Shown here: piece by piece, positions 19,605 through 27,048 of the stretch
How the letters are laid out: each line of letters opens with the position of its first letter
How positions within the stretch are numbered: position 1 is the first letter of the stretch
NCBI RefSeq assembly: GCF_016809835.1
Contig: NZ_JAFBIL020000006.1
Coordinates: forward strand, 186,001-250,000
DNA length: 64,000 bases
Direction: 5' to 3'
Source of the DNA: Massilia soli
GTDB taxonomy: Bacteria; Pseudomonadota; Gammaproteobacteria; Burkholderiales; Burkholderiaceae_D
Notes under the pieces: generated by a model
Told to the model about the DNA's origin: nothing
What the model saw: the letters and a program-made list of their open reading frames with translations, nothing else
Database searches by the model: none
Made by a program: the position numbers and the translations under genes

Positions 19605-20507
19605 ATGTCGATCGACCTCAAGCAGCTGAAGTACTTCCTCGCCGTCGCTGAAGAAAAGAGCTTCAGCCGTGCGGCCGAACGCTTGCATATCTCGCAGCCG
19701 CCGCTGTCGCAGCAAATCATGAAGCTCGAAAGCGAGCTGGGTGTGAAGCTGTTCGCACGCACCACGCGCACTTTCGAACTGACGGTGGCGGGCAAGGCGC
19801 TGATGGGCGAAGCGTCCGACATGCTGGCCAAGATGCGCATGACGATTGACACGATTCGCCAGATCGACCGCGGCGAAGTGGGCCGCCTGCGGGTTGGCAT
19901 CGTCGGGTCGGCGATGTGGGGCCCGATCCCGAGCCTGCTCGAAGAATTCCAGACCAAGTACCCGCGCGTGACCTGGACGCTGCACGAGCAGGGGCCGACC
20001 GTTCAGTATGAAGCGCTGCGCGCCAAGCAGATCGACGTGGGATTCTGGCGCGAGCCAAAGATGAACGACGACGAGCTGAAAAACGACAACCTGCGCCAGG
20101 AGCTGTGCTTCCGCGAGAATGTGTGCGTCGCGGTCAACGAGCACCACCCGCTCGCGACCCGCCCGCACATCGAGCTCTCCGACCTCGCCGATGAACCGAT
20201 GCTGACGCTGGCCCTCGACAAGTCGTCGTTCCCGCGCTACCTGATCCAATGTTGCGTCAACGCCGGCTTCCAGCCGGCGATCTTCCAGGAAGCGAACGAG
20301 CCGCAAACCCTGCTTGCAATGGTCGGCGTCGGCCTTGGGGTGGCGCTGATGCCCGAGACAACCGGCCGGATCGGCTGGCCGGGCGTGCGCTTCCTGCCGA
20401 TCAAAACCAATCCGCCATCGGCAAACCTGTACATTGCTTATACGACGCAGGACGACGCGCCGGTCATACGCGCTTTCCTGAATATCCTGAACCCGCCAAC
20501 GGCGTAA
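19605..20507 (+). CDS. LysR-family transcriptional regulator
   Basis: 300 residues. The N-terminal winged helix is LKQLKYFLAVAEEKSFSRAA followed by ERLHISQPPLSQQIMKLE and GVKLFARTTRTFELT. The C-terminal periplasmic-binding-like effector domain starts around LRVGIVGSAMWGPIP. It is 15 nt after psuG and may be co-transcribed with the pseudouridine genes. Effector and targets cannot be read from sequence. Confidence 0.9.
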   Translation: MSIDLKQLKYFLAVAEEKSFSRAAERLHISQPPLSQQIMKLESELGVKLFARTTRTFELTVAGKALMGEASDMLAKMRMTIDTIRQIDRGEVGRLRVGIVGSAMWGPIPSLLEEFQTKYPRVTWTLHEQGPTVQYEALRAKQIDVGFWREPKMNDDELKNDNLRQELCFRENVCVAVNEHHPLATRPHIELSDLADEPMLTLALDKSSFPRYLIQCCVNAGFQPAIFQEANEPQTLLAMVGVGLGVALMPETTGRIGWPGVRFLPIKTNPPSANLYIAYTTQDDAPVIRAFLNILNPPTA

Positions 20508-20525
20508 TTCACTACCGGACAATGC

Positions 20526-21083
20526 ATGGGCAGCATCAAGACCTTATCGACCGCACGCCTCACCCTGCGTTCGCCGCGCCATGGCGACGAAGACGCGCTG
20601 TTCGCCCTGCACTCGGATCCGCAAGTGATGCGCTACTTCAGCGAGCCGCCATGGACCGATCCTGAGCGCGCCAGGCGCCAGATCGACGACGACGCCGCAG
20701 GTTTCGAACGGGGCGACTTCTTCCGCTTCGCTTTGGTGCTGAAGGAGACCGGACAGATGATCGGCAATTGCACCTTGTTCGCGGTGCATCGCCAGAACCG
20801 CCGTGCCGAAATCGGCTATGCGCTGCAGCGCCAGCACTGGGGCAAGGGCTACATGATCGAAGCGCTGACAGCCCTCGTGAACCACGCGTTCAATGACCTT
20901 GACCTGAACCGCCTCGAGGCCGACATCGATCCGCGCAACGACCCGTCCCGGGTATGCCTTGAGCGACTGGGGTTTGTCAGCGAGGGCTACATGCGCGAGC
21001 GCTGGATCGTCGGCGGCGAGGTGTGCGACTCCGAACTGTTTGGCCTGCTGCGGCGTGAATGGCAGGCCAGGGCTACCGGCTAG
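20526..21083 (+). CDS. GNAT N-acetyltransferase (RimJ/RimL type)
   Basis: 185 residues. STARLTLRSPRHGDEDALFA at the N-terminus, the acetyl-CoA region AEIGYALQRQHWGKGYMIEA and RLEADIDPRNDPSRVCLERL with GFVSEGYMRER are typical of RimJ/RimL-like transferases acting on protein N-termini or small amines. Its stop overlaps the stop region of the convergent small gene at 21080. Substrate unknown. Confidence 0.9.
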   Translation: MGSIKTLSTARLTLRSPRHGDEDALFALHSDPQVMRYFSEPPWTDPERARRQIDDDAAGFERGDFFRFALVLKETGQMIGNCTLFAVHRQNRRAEIGYALQRQHWGKGYMIEALTALVNHAFNDLDLNRLEADIDPRNDPSRVCLERLGFVSEGYMRERWIVGGEVCDSELFGLLRREWQARATG

Positions 21084-21250
21084 CCGGCGCGCTTGTCGCG
21101 TAAGGCCTTGATCACATTGGCCCACGCGGCGACTTCAAAGCCCACGCCGAGCAACAGGAACCCGACCAGGTAGTCCTTCGACAGGCCGGCGATGTAGAAC
21201 AGGCCTGCGATTGCGAAGCACAGTGCTGCGATCAGGTGAGGACGTTTCAT
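21080..21250 (-). CDS. small two-helix membrane protein (56 aa)
   Basis: 56 residues: MKRPHLIAALCFAIAGLFYI begins the first hydrophobic helix, a short loop AGLSKDYLVG follows, then FLLLGVGFEVAAWANVIKAL forms the second, with a basic tail RDKRAG. AAGG lies about 8 nt upstream of the ATG. It is convergent with the GNAT gene and overlaps its end by 4 nt. Function unknown. Confidence 0.65.
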   Translation of the reverse strand: MKRPHLIAALCFAIAGLFYIAGLSKDYLVGFLLLGVGFEVAAWANVIKALRDKRAG

Positions 21251-21390
21251 TCAATAGCCTTTCGAGGTCGGTTTCAACATGCAGCGCGCGAACCGAGTAT
21301 GACCATACCGGCGCGGTGCGTCAACGCCGGTATTTTGACAAACGATGTCAAGACGGCTACTGTGAGCAGCCCCCACCTCCCGGAGCCATC

Positions 21391-22296
21391 TTGAACTATC
21401 CGCTCATCGCTTCCCTTGTATTCACCCTGGCCCTGATGCCGTCAGCACGCGCCGCCGATGCCACTCCCTACGTCCTGAAAAGCACCGATGTCGTCGATGT
21501 GCGCGCCACCCAGCTGAAGCGCGACTACCAGCTATTCGTCAGCCTGCCGCCATCCTACGAAAAATCGGCCAGGCGCTATCCGGTCGTATTCGTCACCGAC
21601 GCCGACTACGCATTCCCGCTGATCCGCAGCATGGCGCGACGGCTCGGCACCGGAAGCCACGGGGTCGAGGAATTCATCCTGGTCGGGCTGTCCTATGCCA
21701 AGGGCGATACCCCCGAGTACAGCCGCCGCCGCGACTACACGCCTAGCGACACCGCCGAAAAAGGCCGCGTGTCCGACATGCCGGGACGCGCCCCGAAGTT
21801 CGGCGAGAGCGAAGGATACCGCCGCTTCATCAAGGACGAAGTGTTCCCCGTCATCGCCCAGCGCTACCGCGCCGACATGGAACGCAAGGTATTTGCAGGG
21901 CATTCGTACGGCAGCCTGCTTGGCCTGCATATCGCGTTCACCGAGCCGGCGATGTTCAGCCACTACATCCTGGGCAGTCCTTCCCTGTGGTACGGCAAGC
22001 GCGTGATGTTTGCGCGCGAGAAGGCCTATGCTGCCAGCCACAAAGACCTGGACGCAAAGTTCTACTTCTCTGTCGGCGGTTTCGAGACGTTCAAGCCGGG
22101 CAGCCGCGACACGCGCTACAACACCGATGAGGACATGGTGGCCGACCTGCTCGAATTCGAGGCGCTGCTGAAGAAGCGCCAATATCCGGGGCTGAAAATG
22201 GAAACCGCGATTCTCGCGGACGAAGATCATTTATCGGTTGCGCCGGTGATCATCACGCGCGGACTGAAATGGGCACTGCCGTCTGGCAAACGTTAG
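21391..22296 (+). CDS. exported esterase of the enterochelin-esterase/esterase D-like alpha/beta hydrolase group
   Basis: 301 residues from a TTG start at 21391, chosen because GGAG lies 5 nt upstream and it opens directly into a signal peptide (NYPLIASLVFTLALMPSARA). The mature part has the KRDYQLFVSLPPSYEKS and RYPVVFVTDADYAFPLIRS strands. The nucleophile elbow is GHSYGSLLGL; ILGSPSLWYGK and a late His (ADEDHLSV) complete a Ser-Asp-His triad. Probably periplasmic. The same fold hydrolyses ferric siderophores or acyl esters; the substrate is not identifiable. Confidence 0.85.
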   Translation: MNYPLIASLVFTLALMPSARAADATPYVLKSTDVVDVRATQLKRDYQLFVSLPPSYEKSARRYPVVFVTDADYAFPLIRSMARRLGTGSHGVEEFILVGLSYAKGDTPEYSRRRDYTPSDTAEKGRVSDMPGRAPKFGESEGYRRFIKDEVFPVIAQRYRADMERKVFAGHSYGSLLGLHIAFTEPAMFSHYILGSPSLWYGKRVMFAREKAYAASHKDLDAKFYFSVGGFETFKPGSRDTRYNTDEDMVADLLEFEALLKKRQYPGLKMETAILADEDHLSVAPVIITRGLKWALPSGKR

Positions 22297-22395
22297 CCGG
22301 TTGACGCCGGGCGCTGTCAATTCTGACAGTACCCCGGGCGAATCGGCGCAAATACAATCAGGATTATCCATATCCCGTCATCCAAGGAGTCCACG

Positions 22396-23655
22396 TTGAG
22401 CATGCCATTCAAGCGCACCTTCGGCGCCGCCACTATCGCCATCACCCTTTTCTCGGCGATGCCGGCCCATGCCAACGAAGCTGCGGACATGATCAGCGTC
22501 GCTGGACACCAGGTCAACATGGTGAAGATGGGCGCCGGACCGTACACCGTCGTTTTCGAATCCGGGTTCGGAACCGACCTGAGCGCGTGGCGTCATGTCG
22601 CACCAGCGGTCGCCAAATCGGCGCAAGTGGTGGCGTACTCGCGCGCCGGCCTGGGCAAGTCGCAGGCACGGCCGGGCGAGCGCACCATCAGGGCCAACAC
22701 GACGGACCTGGAGCGAATGATCGCCGCGGCGCAGCTTCGCCCGCCGTTCATCTTGGTCGGCCATTCGTACGGCGGGTTCCTGATCCGCGACTTCGCCGCC
22801 AGGCATCCCGCGCAGGTGGCCGGGATGGTGTTCGTCGATGCCAGCGATGAGCGCATTGAGACCGAGCTGCGCAAGATCGATCCGGCCAGGACGGCGCAGG
22901 ACGCGAAGCTCAGCGAAGGCTACACGCCGCCAAAATACAAGGCGGAGTTAAAGTATGTACAGGGCATTCTCGACAGCGGCAAACTGCCCGCCGCAGGACC
23001 GCTTCCCGATGTGCCGGTCGCGGTGCTGACGTCGTCGATGAAGCACGAAAAGCCCGAGTTCTTCCTGCACTCGCCGGAAGGGATGAAGATCTGGCGCAGC
23101 CTGCATGAGAGCTTCTTTCGCCAGTTCAGCACCGGCACCCACACGGTGACGGCGAATGCCGGCCACAACATCCACATGGAACAGCCGCAGCTCGTCATTG
23201 CCGCAATCGAGCAAGTGATCGCGATGGCCGCCGATCAGGAAAAGCGCAAGCAGCATGCGGCGGCGCGCGCGGCACTGTTTGGCGAACTCGATCGGACCAC
23301 TGCAATGCTGAAAAACGGGCGCGACGCCGAAGCAGCCAAAGTGGTTGCCGACGCGATCAGCGCCAGCAAATTCGGCGAGGCCGAGGTCAACCGGATCGGC
23401 TACGAACTGCTGGGCAAGCGCAGGCAGCCGCAAGTAGCGGAAGTGGTGTTCAAGGCGAACGTACAGAACCACGCACAGTCGGACAATGCGCTAGACAGTT
23501 ATGGCGAAGTCCTGCTCGGCGCGAACAAGCCGGCCGAGGCGATTGTGCAGTTCCAGAAGGCGATTGCGATCGCAGAAAAGCTGGGCAAGAGCGAGCGTAC
23601 GCTGAGTGGCTACCGCAGCAGCCTGGCGAAGGCAGAACAGGCGCTGGCACGTTAA
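22396..23655 (+). CDS. exported alpha/beta hydrolase with C-terminal TPR-like region
   Basis: 419 residues. The TTG start at 22396 has AAGGAG 6 nt upstream. Signal peptide RTFGAATIAITLFSAMPAHA. Residues ~35-275 form an alpha/beta hydrolase with SGFGTDLSAWRHV, AYSRAGLGKS, nucleophile elbow VGHSYGGFL and a late ANAGHNIHMEQP for the His. Residues ~285-419 are helical and repeat-like (DSYGEVLLGANKPAEAIVQF), resembling a tetratricopeptide tail. A hydrolase fused to TPR-like helices is uncommon but known. Substrate unknown; 99 nt downstream of the other exported hydrolase. Confidence 0.82.
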   Translation: MSMPFKRTFGAATIAITLFSAMPAHANEAADMISVAGHQVNMVKMGAGPYTVVFESGFGTDLSAWRHVAPAVAKSAQVVAYSRAGLGKSQARPGERTIRANTTDLERMIAAAQLRPPFILVGHSYGGFLIRDFAARHPAQVAGMVFVDASDERIETELRKIDPARTAQDAKLSEGYTPPKYKAELKYVQGILDSGKLPAAGPLPDVPVAVLTSSMKHEKPEFFLHSPEGMKIWRSLHESFFRQFSTGTHTVTANAGHNIHMEQPQLVIAAIEQVIAMAADQEKRKQHAAARAALFGELDRTTAMLKNGRDAEAAKVVADAISASKFGEAEVNRIGYELLGKRRQPQVAEVVFKANVQNHAQSDNALDSYGEVLLGANKPAEAIVQFQKAIAIAEKLGKSERTLSGYRSSLAKAEQALAR

Positions 23656-23666
23656 CCGGCTAGTGC

Positions 23667-24017
23667 TTAAAGAAGCTCGATCCCAAAGCGGCGCAACACG
23701 AGGGCCAACGCAGCGAAACAGGCGGTGGTGAGGACGACGCTCGCAACCAGCGTCGGCCAGAAGCCGATCCGGCCGAGCAAGGCGGGGAACGCGAGGAACA
23801 TCGGCAGCGTGGGAACCACGTACCAGAACGTGTACCACGCATGGTTGGCGATCTTCGCTTGCGGCTGATTTTCCACATGCAGCCAGACCAGGGCCAGCAC
23901 CGTGACAAGGGGAAGCGCGGCGATCAACGCACCAATCCTGTCGCTGCGCTTTGCGAACTCCGATACGCCGACCACGATGGCCGAGGTAAGCAGGTATTTG
24001 ATGATAAGCCAGGCCAT
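23667..24017 (-). CDS. DUF3147-type membrane protein
   Basis: 116 residues with about four hydrophobic helices: WLIIKYLLTSAIVVGVSEFA, IGALIAALPLVTVLALVWLH, AWYTFWYVVPTLPMFLAFPA and LVASVVLTTACFAALALVLR. Resembles DUF3147 inner-membrane proteins. The ATG at 24017 with AAGGGA 6 nt upstream is preferred over a TTG at 24032 that overlaps the pcp stop. It follows pcp and probably belongs to that operon. Function unknown. Confidence 0.75.
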   Translation of the reverse strand: MAWLIIKYLLTSAIVVGVSEFAKRSDRIGALIAALPLVTVLALVWLHVENQPQAKIANHAWYTFWYVVPTLPMFLAFPALLGRIGFWPTLVASVVLTTACFAALALVLRRFGIELL

Positions 24018-24028
24018 CCAAGGTCCCT

Positions 24029-24673
24029 TCAATGAATACGGCCGCCCGCCTCGTGCAGGTCCTCGTCGGCCGTCAGCGCCACCTCGATCGACACCTTCAA
24101 TCCGCGAATCACTTCCGCCAGCGACATGCTGGCAGCGCCCGGATGTGCCGCCGCTTGCTGCGGCAAGTAAGGAATGTGGATGAAGCCCGCCTTGGTGGCC
24201 GATGCCGCGGTGTGGTGCATCAAGCCATAAAACACGTGATTGCAGACGAAGGTTCCGGCGGTTTGCGACACCGACGCCGGTAGCCCCGCATCGCGCAGCG
24301 CGTGCACGATCGCCTTGATGGGCAGCGTCGAGAAGTAGGCGGCCGGCCCATCGGCGACAACCGGCTGGTCCACCAGCTGAATTTGCGCGTTGTCGGCGAT
24401 CGGCGCATCGTCGACGTTAATGGCGACACGCTCGACCGACATGTCGACCCTGCCGCCAGCCTGGCCAACCGCGATTACGACATCGGGCCGCAGCGATCCG
24501 ATCGCATCCTTCAGCACTTCCTGCGCATTGCCGAATACGCACGGCAGCTGGCGCACTTCGACGACGAAGCCCTCCCCTGCCCAACCCGCGAGCGTTCTCA
24601 CCGCTTCCCATGCGGGGTTGATGGTCTCCTTGTTGAACGGCTCGAAGCCGGTCAGCAGCACAGTCTTTGTCAT
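24029..24673 (-). CDS. pcp: pyrrolidone-carboxylate peptidase (pyroglutamyl peptidase I)
   Basis: 214-residue cytosolic cysteine peptidase that removes N-terminal pyroglutamate (5-oxoproline). LLTGFEPFNKETINPAWEAV at the N-terminus. The catalytic triad is visible as E in MSVERVAIN, C in AGTFVCNHVFYG and H in GFIHIPYLPQQ. It lies 13 nt downstream of the DUF979 gene in a DUF969-DUF979-pcp operon, an association that suggests uptake and use of pyroglutamyl compounds. Confidence 0.97.
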   Translation of the reverse strand: MTKTVLLTGFEPFNKETINPAWEAVRTLAGWAGEGFVVEVRQLPCVFGNAQEVLKDAIGSLRPDVVIAVGQAGGRVDMSVERVAINVDDAPIADNAQIQLVDQPVVADGPAAYFSTLPIKAIVHALRDAGLPASVSQTAGTFVCNHVFYGLMHHTAASATKAGFIHIPYLPQQAAAHPGAASMSLAEVIRGLKVSIEVALTADEDLHEAGGRIH

Positions 24674-24686
24674 GGCGCTCGTCTCT

Positions 24687-25643
24687 CTACATGTTCATCA
24701 AAAAGTACAGCAGCAGGATATTCGCGCCCAGCAGCGGCAAGGCGGTCGGTATCTGCGCCTTGATCACCGCGTTCTTGTCGGGCAGTTCCAGCAGCGCGGC
24801 GGGAACGATATTGAAGTTGGCGGCCATCGGCGTCATCAAGGTGCCGCAATAGGCGCTGAACATCCCGATCGCCGCCATGATGGCTGGATTGGCGCCGTAC
24901 ACGCCGACCAGGATCGGAATGCCGACGCCGCCGGCCATGACAGGGAATGCGGCAAAGCCGTTACCCATCACGATGGTAAACAGCGCCATCCCGATGCAGA
25001 ACACGGCCACTGCGACGAAGCGCGAATCCATCGCCACGTACGAGGTGGCGACGTGTGCCACAGCCTTGCCGACGCCCGCTTCGACAAACAGCAAGCCAAG
25101 CACCGCCAGCATATGCGGCAGCACCAGCGCCCAGCCGACAGCATCGACCAGCCGGCGCCATTCGCGCATGCCCTGCACCGGCGTGGACCGGGTCAGCCAG
25201 CACGCCGCCGCGACCGCCAGCAGCGACGCGCATCCAAGCGCCACCAGCGTCAGGTGCTTCTGCTCGAACAGCAGCATGCCGTTGATGGTCACGTCCTTCA
25301 GCAGCGTCGAGCCGAGCATGGTCACGACCGGGATGATCAGTGCCGGTATGAACAGCCGGTTGCCAAGACGCTGCGCGCTGGCGCGGCGTTCGCCCTCGGG
25401 CAGGAAGCCGTATTTGCCAAGCGCGATGCCGCCAAAGCCGGCGATCAGCGCCATGAAGATCATGATCGCGCCTGCGACCACTGGCGCAATCCGCTCGCCG
25501 GCAAGATAGACGACAGCGTACAGCCCCCAGAACAGCGCGGTCGTAAAGCGCTTCGGATTGTGCTTGTCGCGCAGCGTCATGAACGCGGCGACCGTCAGCA
25601 TCGCTCCCAGTACCAGGTAGAAGTAATCGAGCAGGATGATCAT
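24687..25643 (-). CDS. DUF979 membrane protein (putative 5-oxoproline-type permease subunit)
   Basis: 318 residues with about nine to ten hydrophobic helices; begins MIILLDYFYLVLGAMLTVAA. GNGFAAFPVMAGGVGIPILV and GMFSAYCGTLMTPMAANFNI resemble transporter re-entrant loops. The ATG overlaps the DUF969 stop (ATGA). DUF969 and DUF979 occur as a pair, often next to pcp or 5-oxoprolinase genes, and have been proposed as a 5-oxoproline transporter. The family is certain from its features; transport is inferred. Confidence 0.85.
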   Translation of the reverse strand: MIILLDYFYLVLGAMLTVAAFMTLRDKHNPKRFTTALFWGLYAVVYLAGERIAPVVAGAIMIFMALIAGFGGIALGKYGFLPEGERRASAQRLGNRLFIPALIIPVVTMLGSTLLKDVTINGMLLFEQKHLTLVALGCASLLAVAAACWLTRSTPVQGMREWRRLVDAVGWALVLPHMLAVLGLLFVEAGVGKAVAHVATSYVAMDSRFVAVAVFCIGMALFTIVMGNGFAAFPVMAGGVGIPILVGVYGANPAIMAAIGMFSAYCGTLMTPMAANFNIVPAALLELPDKNAVIKAQIPTALPLLGANILLLYFLMNM

Positions 25644-26332
25644 TGAGCGGCTCCGGCACGGCGAATCTCGCCATCGAGCCGGCCGAGCCGCCACGCGTGG
25701 ATGATGAAAGCGGTAATCGCGGTCGGGATGCCCCACATGGCGATGTGCAGCGGATTGACGGCGATGCCCTCGGCGTTAAGGATCGTCGTCATCAGCACGA
25801 TGGCGCCGAAGGCGACGAACACGTCTTCGCCAAAGAACAGGCCGACGTTGTCCGTGGCCGCCGCCATGGCGCGGATCCGGTAGCGCATCTTCTCGGGCAG
25901 CGAGGCGTTCTGCAGCTCGGCCGCCGCTTCGGCCATCGGCGCGACCAGCGGACGCACCATCGACGCGTGGCCGCCAAGGCTGGTCAGGCCGAACGCTGCC
26001 GACAGCTCGCGCACGAACAGGTAGAAGATCAGCAGGCGGCCGGTGGTCGCCGATCTGACTTTGGCGATCGATGCCTGCGCATGCTCCTTCAGGCCGAAGC
26101 GTTCCAGCAGGCCGATGGCGGCCAGCGGCAGCAGCAGGATCAGCGGCAGGTTGCGGGTTTTGATGAAGGCGGTACCGATCGAGGCGAGGATGGTTTCGAC
26201 CGGCATGGCGGCGGCGACGCCGGTGACGCCGCAGGCGGCCACGACCACCAGCACCGGATGCGCGCGCATCACAAAGCCGAGCACGATGACTGCGACACCG
26301 GCCAGTGGCCACAGGTTGACTGCTGATTGCAT
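25640..26332 (-). CDS. DUF969 membrane protein (partner of DUF979)
   Basis: 230 residues, hydrophobic, beginning MQSAVNLWPLAGVAVIVLGF. The conserved region AFGLTSLGGHASMVRPLVAP then AATDNVGLFFGEDVFVAFGA is the typical DUF969 core. First gene of the DUF969-DUF979-pcp(-DUF3147) operon; see the DUF979 entry for the transporter hypothesis. Confidence 0.85.
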   Translation of the reverse strand: MQSAVNLWPLAGVAVIVLGFVMRAHPVLVVVAACGVTGVAAAMPVETILASIGTAFIKTRNLPLILLLPLAAIGLLERFGLKEHAQASIAKVRSATTGRLLIFYLFVRELSAAFGLTSLGGHASMVRPLVAPMAEAAAELQNASLPEKMRYRIRAMAAATDNVGLFFGEDVFVAFGAIVLMTTILNAEGIAVNPLHIAMWGIPTAITAFIIHAWRLGRLDGEIRRAGAAQ

Positions 26333-26405
26333 TGATTCTCCACTGCGCGAAGGGGCGGCGCAGATATTACCATTGAGCAGCTAGGCTTGAGTCGCGGGGA
26401 ATCCG

Positions 26406-26433
26406 AAATAAAAACAACCCGCTCGGGGCGGGT
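26406..26433 (-). terminator. rho-independent terminator of the response regulator
   Basis: Stem arms 26417-26422 and 26428-26433 (ACCCGC/GCGGGT read on either strand), followed on the minus strand by TGTTTTTATTT. Lies ~50 nt after the stop of the response regulator at 26485. Confidence 0.85.
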
Positions 26434-26484
26434 CGATTGTCAGGCACTTGTCGATTGCCGTCGCAGGCAAGGTTGATGGCATAT

Positions 26485-26871
26485 TTATATGCCTGGATAG
26501 TCATTGAACGGCACAGCGGCAGGCTTGAGCAGCCTGCGCACTTCGATCAGCAGCGTCTCGGCGAGGAACGGCTTCTTGAGGAATGCGTCGTAGCAGGTGC
26601 TGCCGGCGAGCTCGCCCCGCAGCGAGGCGCTCATCAGCAAGATGGGGATTTCCGCGGTGAGCGGGTCGCGTTTCAGGTGCTCGCCCAGCTCGATGCCGGT
26701 CATTCCGGGCATTGCATAATCCGAGATCACCAGGTCATGCGCCGCCGCGCGCGCTTTCGAGAGGGCTTCGGTACCGCTGCCGGCCAGATTCACATCGAAC
26801 CCATGCGCCTCGAGCAGCATGCGGCAGGTTTCGGCCATGCCGACATCATCGTCAACTATCAAGATCATCAT
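26485..26871 (-). CDS. single-domain CheY-like response regulator
   Basis: 128 residues, receiver domain only. ILIVDDDVGMAETCRMLLEA holds the acidic pocket, LVISDYAMPGMTG the phospho-acceptor Asp, LLMSAS the Ser/Thr position and FLKKPF the conserved Lys. Tandem ATGs at 26871 and 26868. No output domain, so it signals through a partner not seen here. It is followed by its own terminator and is monocistronic. Confidence 0.92.
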   Translation of the reverse strand: MMILIVDDDVGMAETCRMLLEAHGFDVNLAGSGTEALSKARAAAHDLVISDYAMPGMTGIELGEHLKRDPLTAEIPILLMSASLRGELAGSTCYDAFLKKPFLAETLLIEVRRLLKPAAVPFNDYPGI

Positions 26872-26995
26872 CGTGTCCCGTCGCCTGTGGTTTCCGCCGA
26901 AGCGCCGGCAACGAGCCAGAAGTGACCCACATCCAATATCGCGGATTACGGTCAAGCCATCCGTGTGGTACCGAACGCAGTGCACGGCCAGGCGT

Positions 26996-27029
26996 AAAAA
27001 AACCCGCGGGCCTCTCGGCGCGCGGGCTA
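26996..27029 (-). terminator. rho-independent terminator of the TonB receptor gene
   Basis: GC-rich stem with outer arms CCCGCG (27003-27008) and CGCGGG (27021-27026), followed on the minus strand by seven T's. Placed 20 nt after the receptor stop codon. Confidence 0.88.
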
Positions 27030-27048
27030 GTTGTGAAACTGCTATCGC

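Noticed and set aside
26477-26492. GGCATATTTATATGCC as a fourth nucleoside operator
   Set aside because: It shares only A/T richness: arms are GGCATAT with a 2-nt centre, not ATTTATAT-N7-ATATAAAT, there is no CATAGT at the fixed distance, and it overlaps the end of the response regulator gene.
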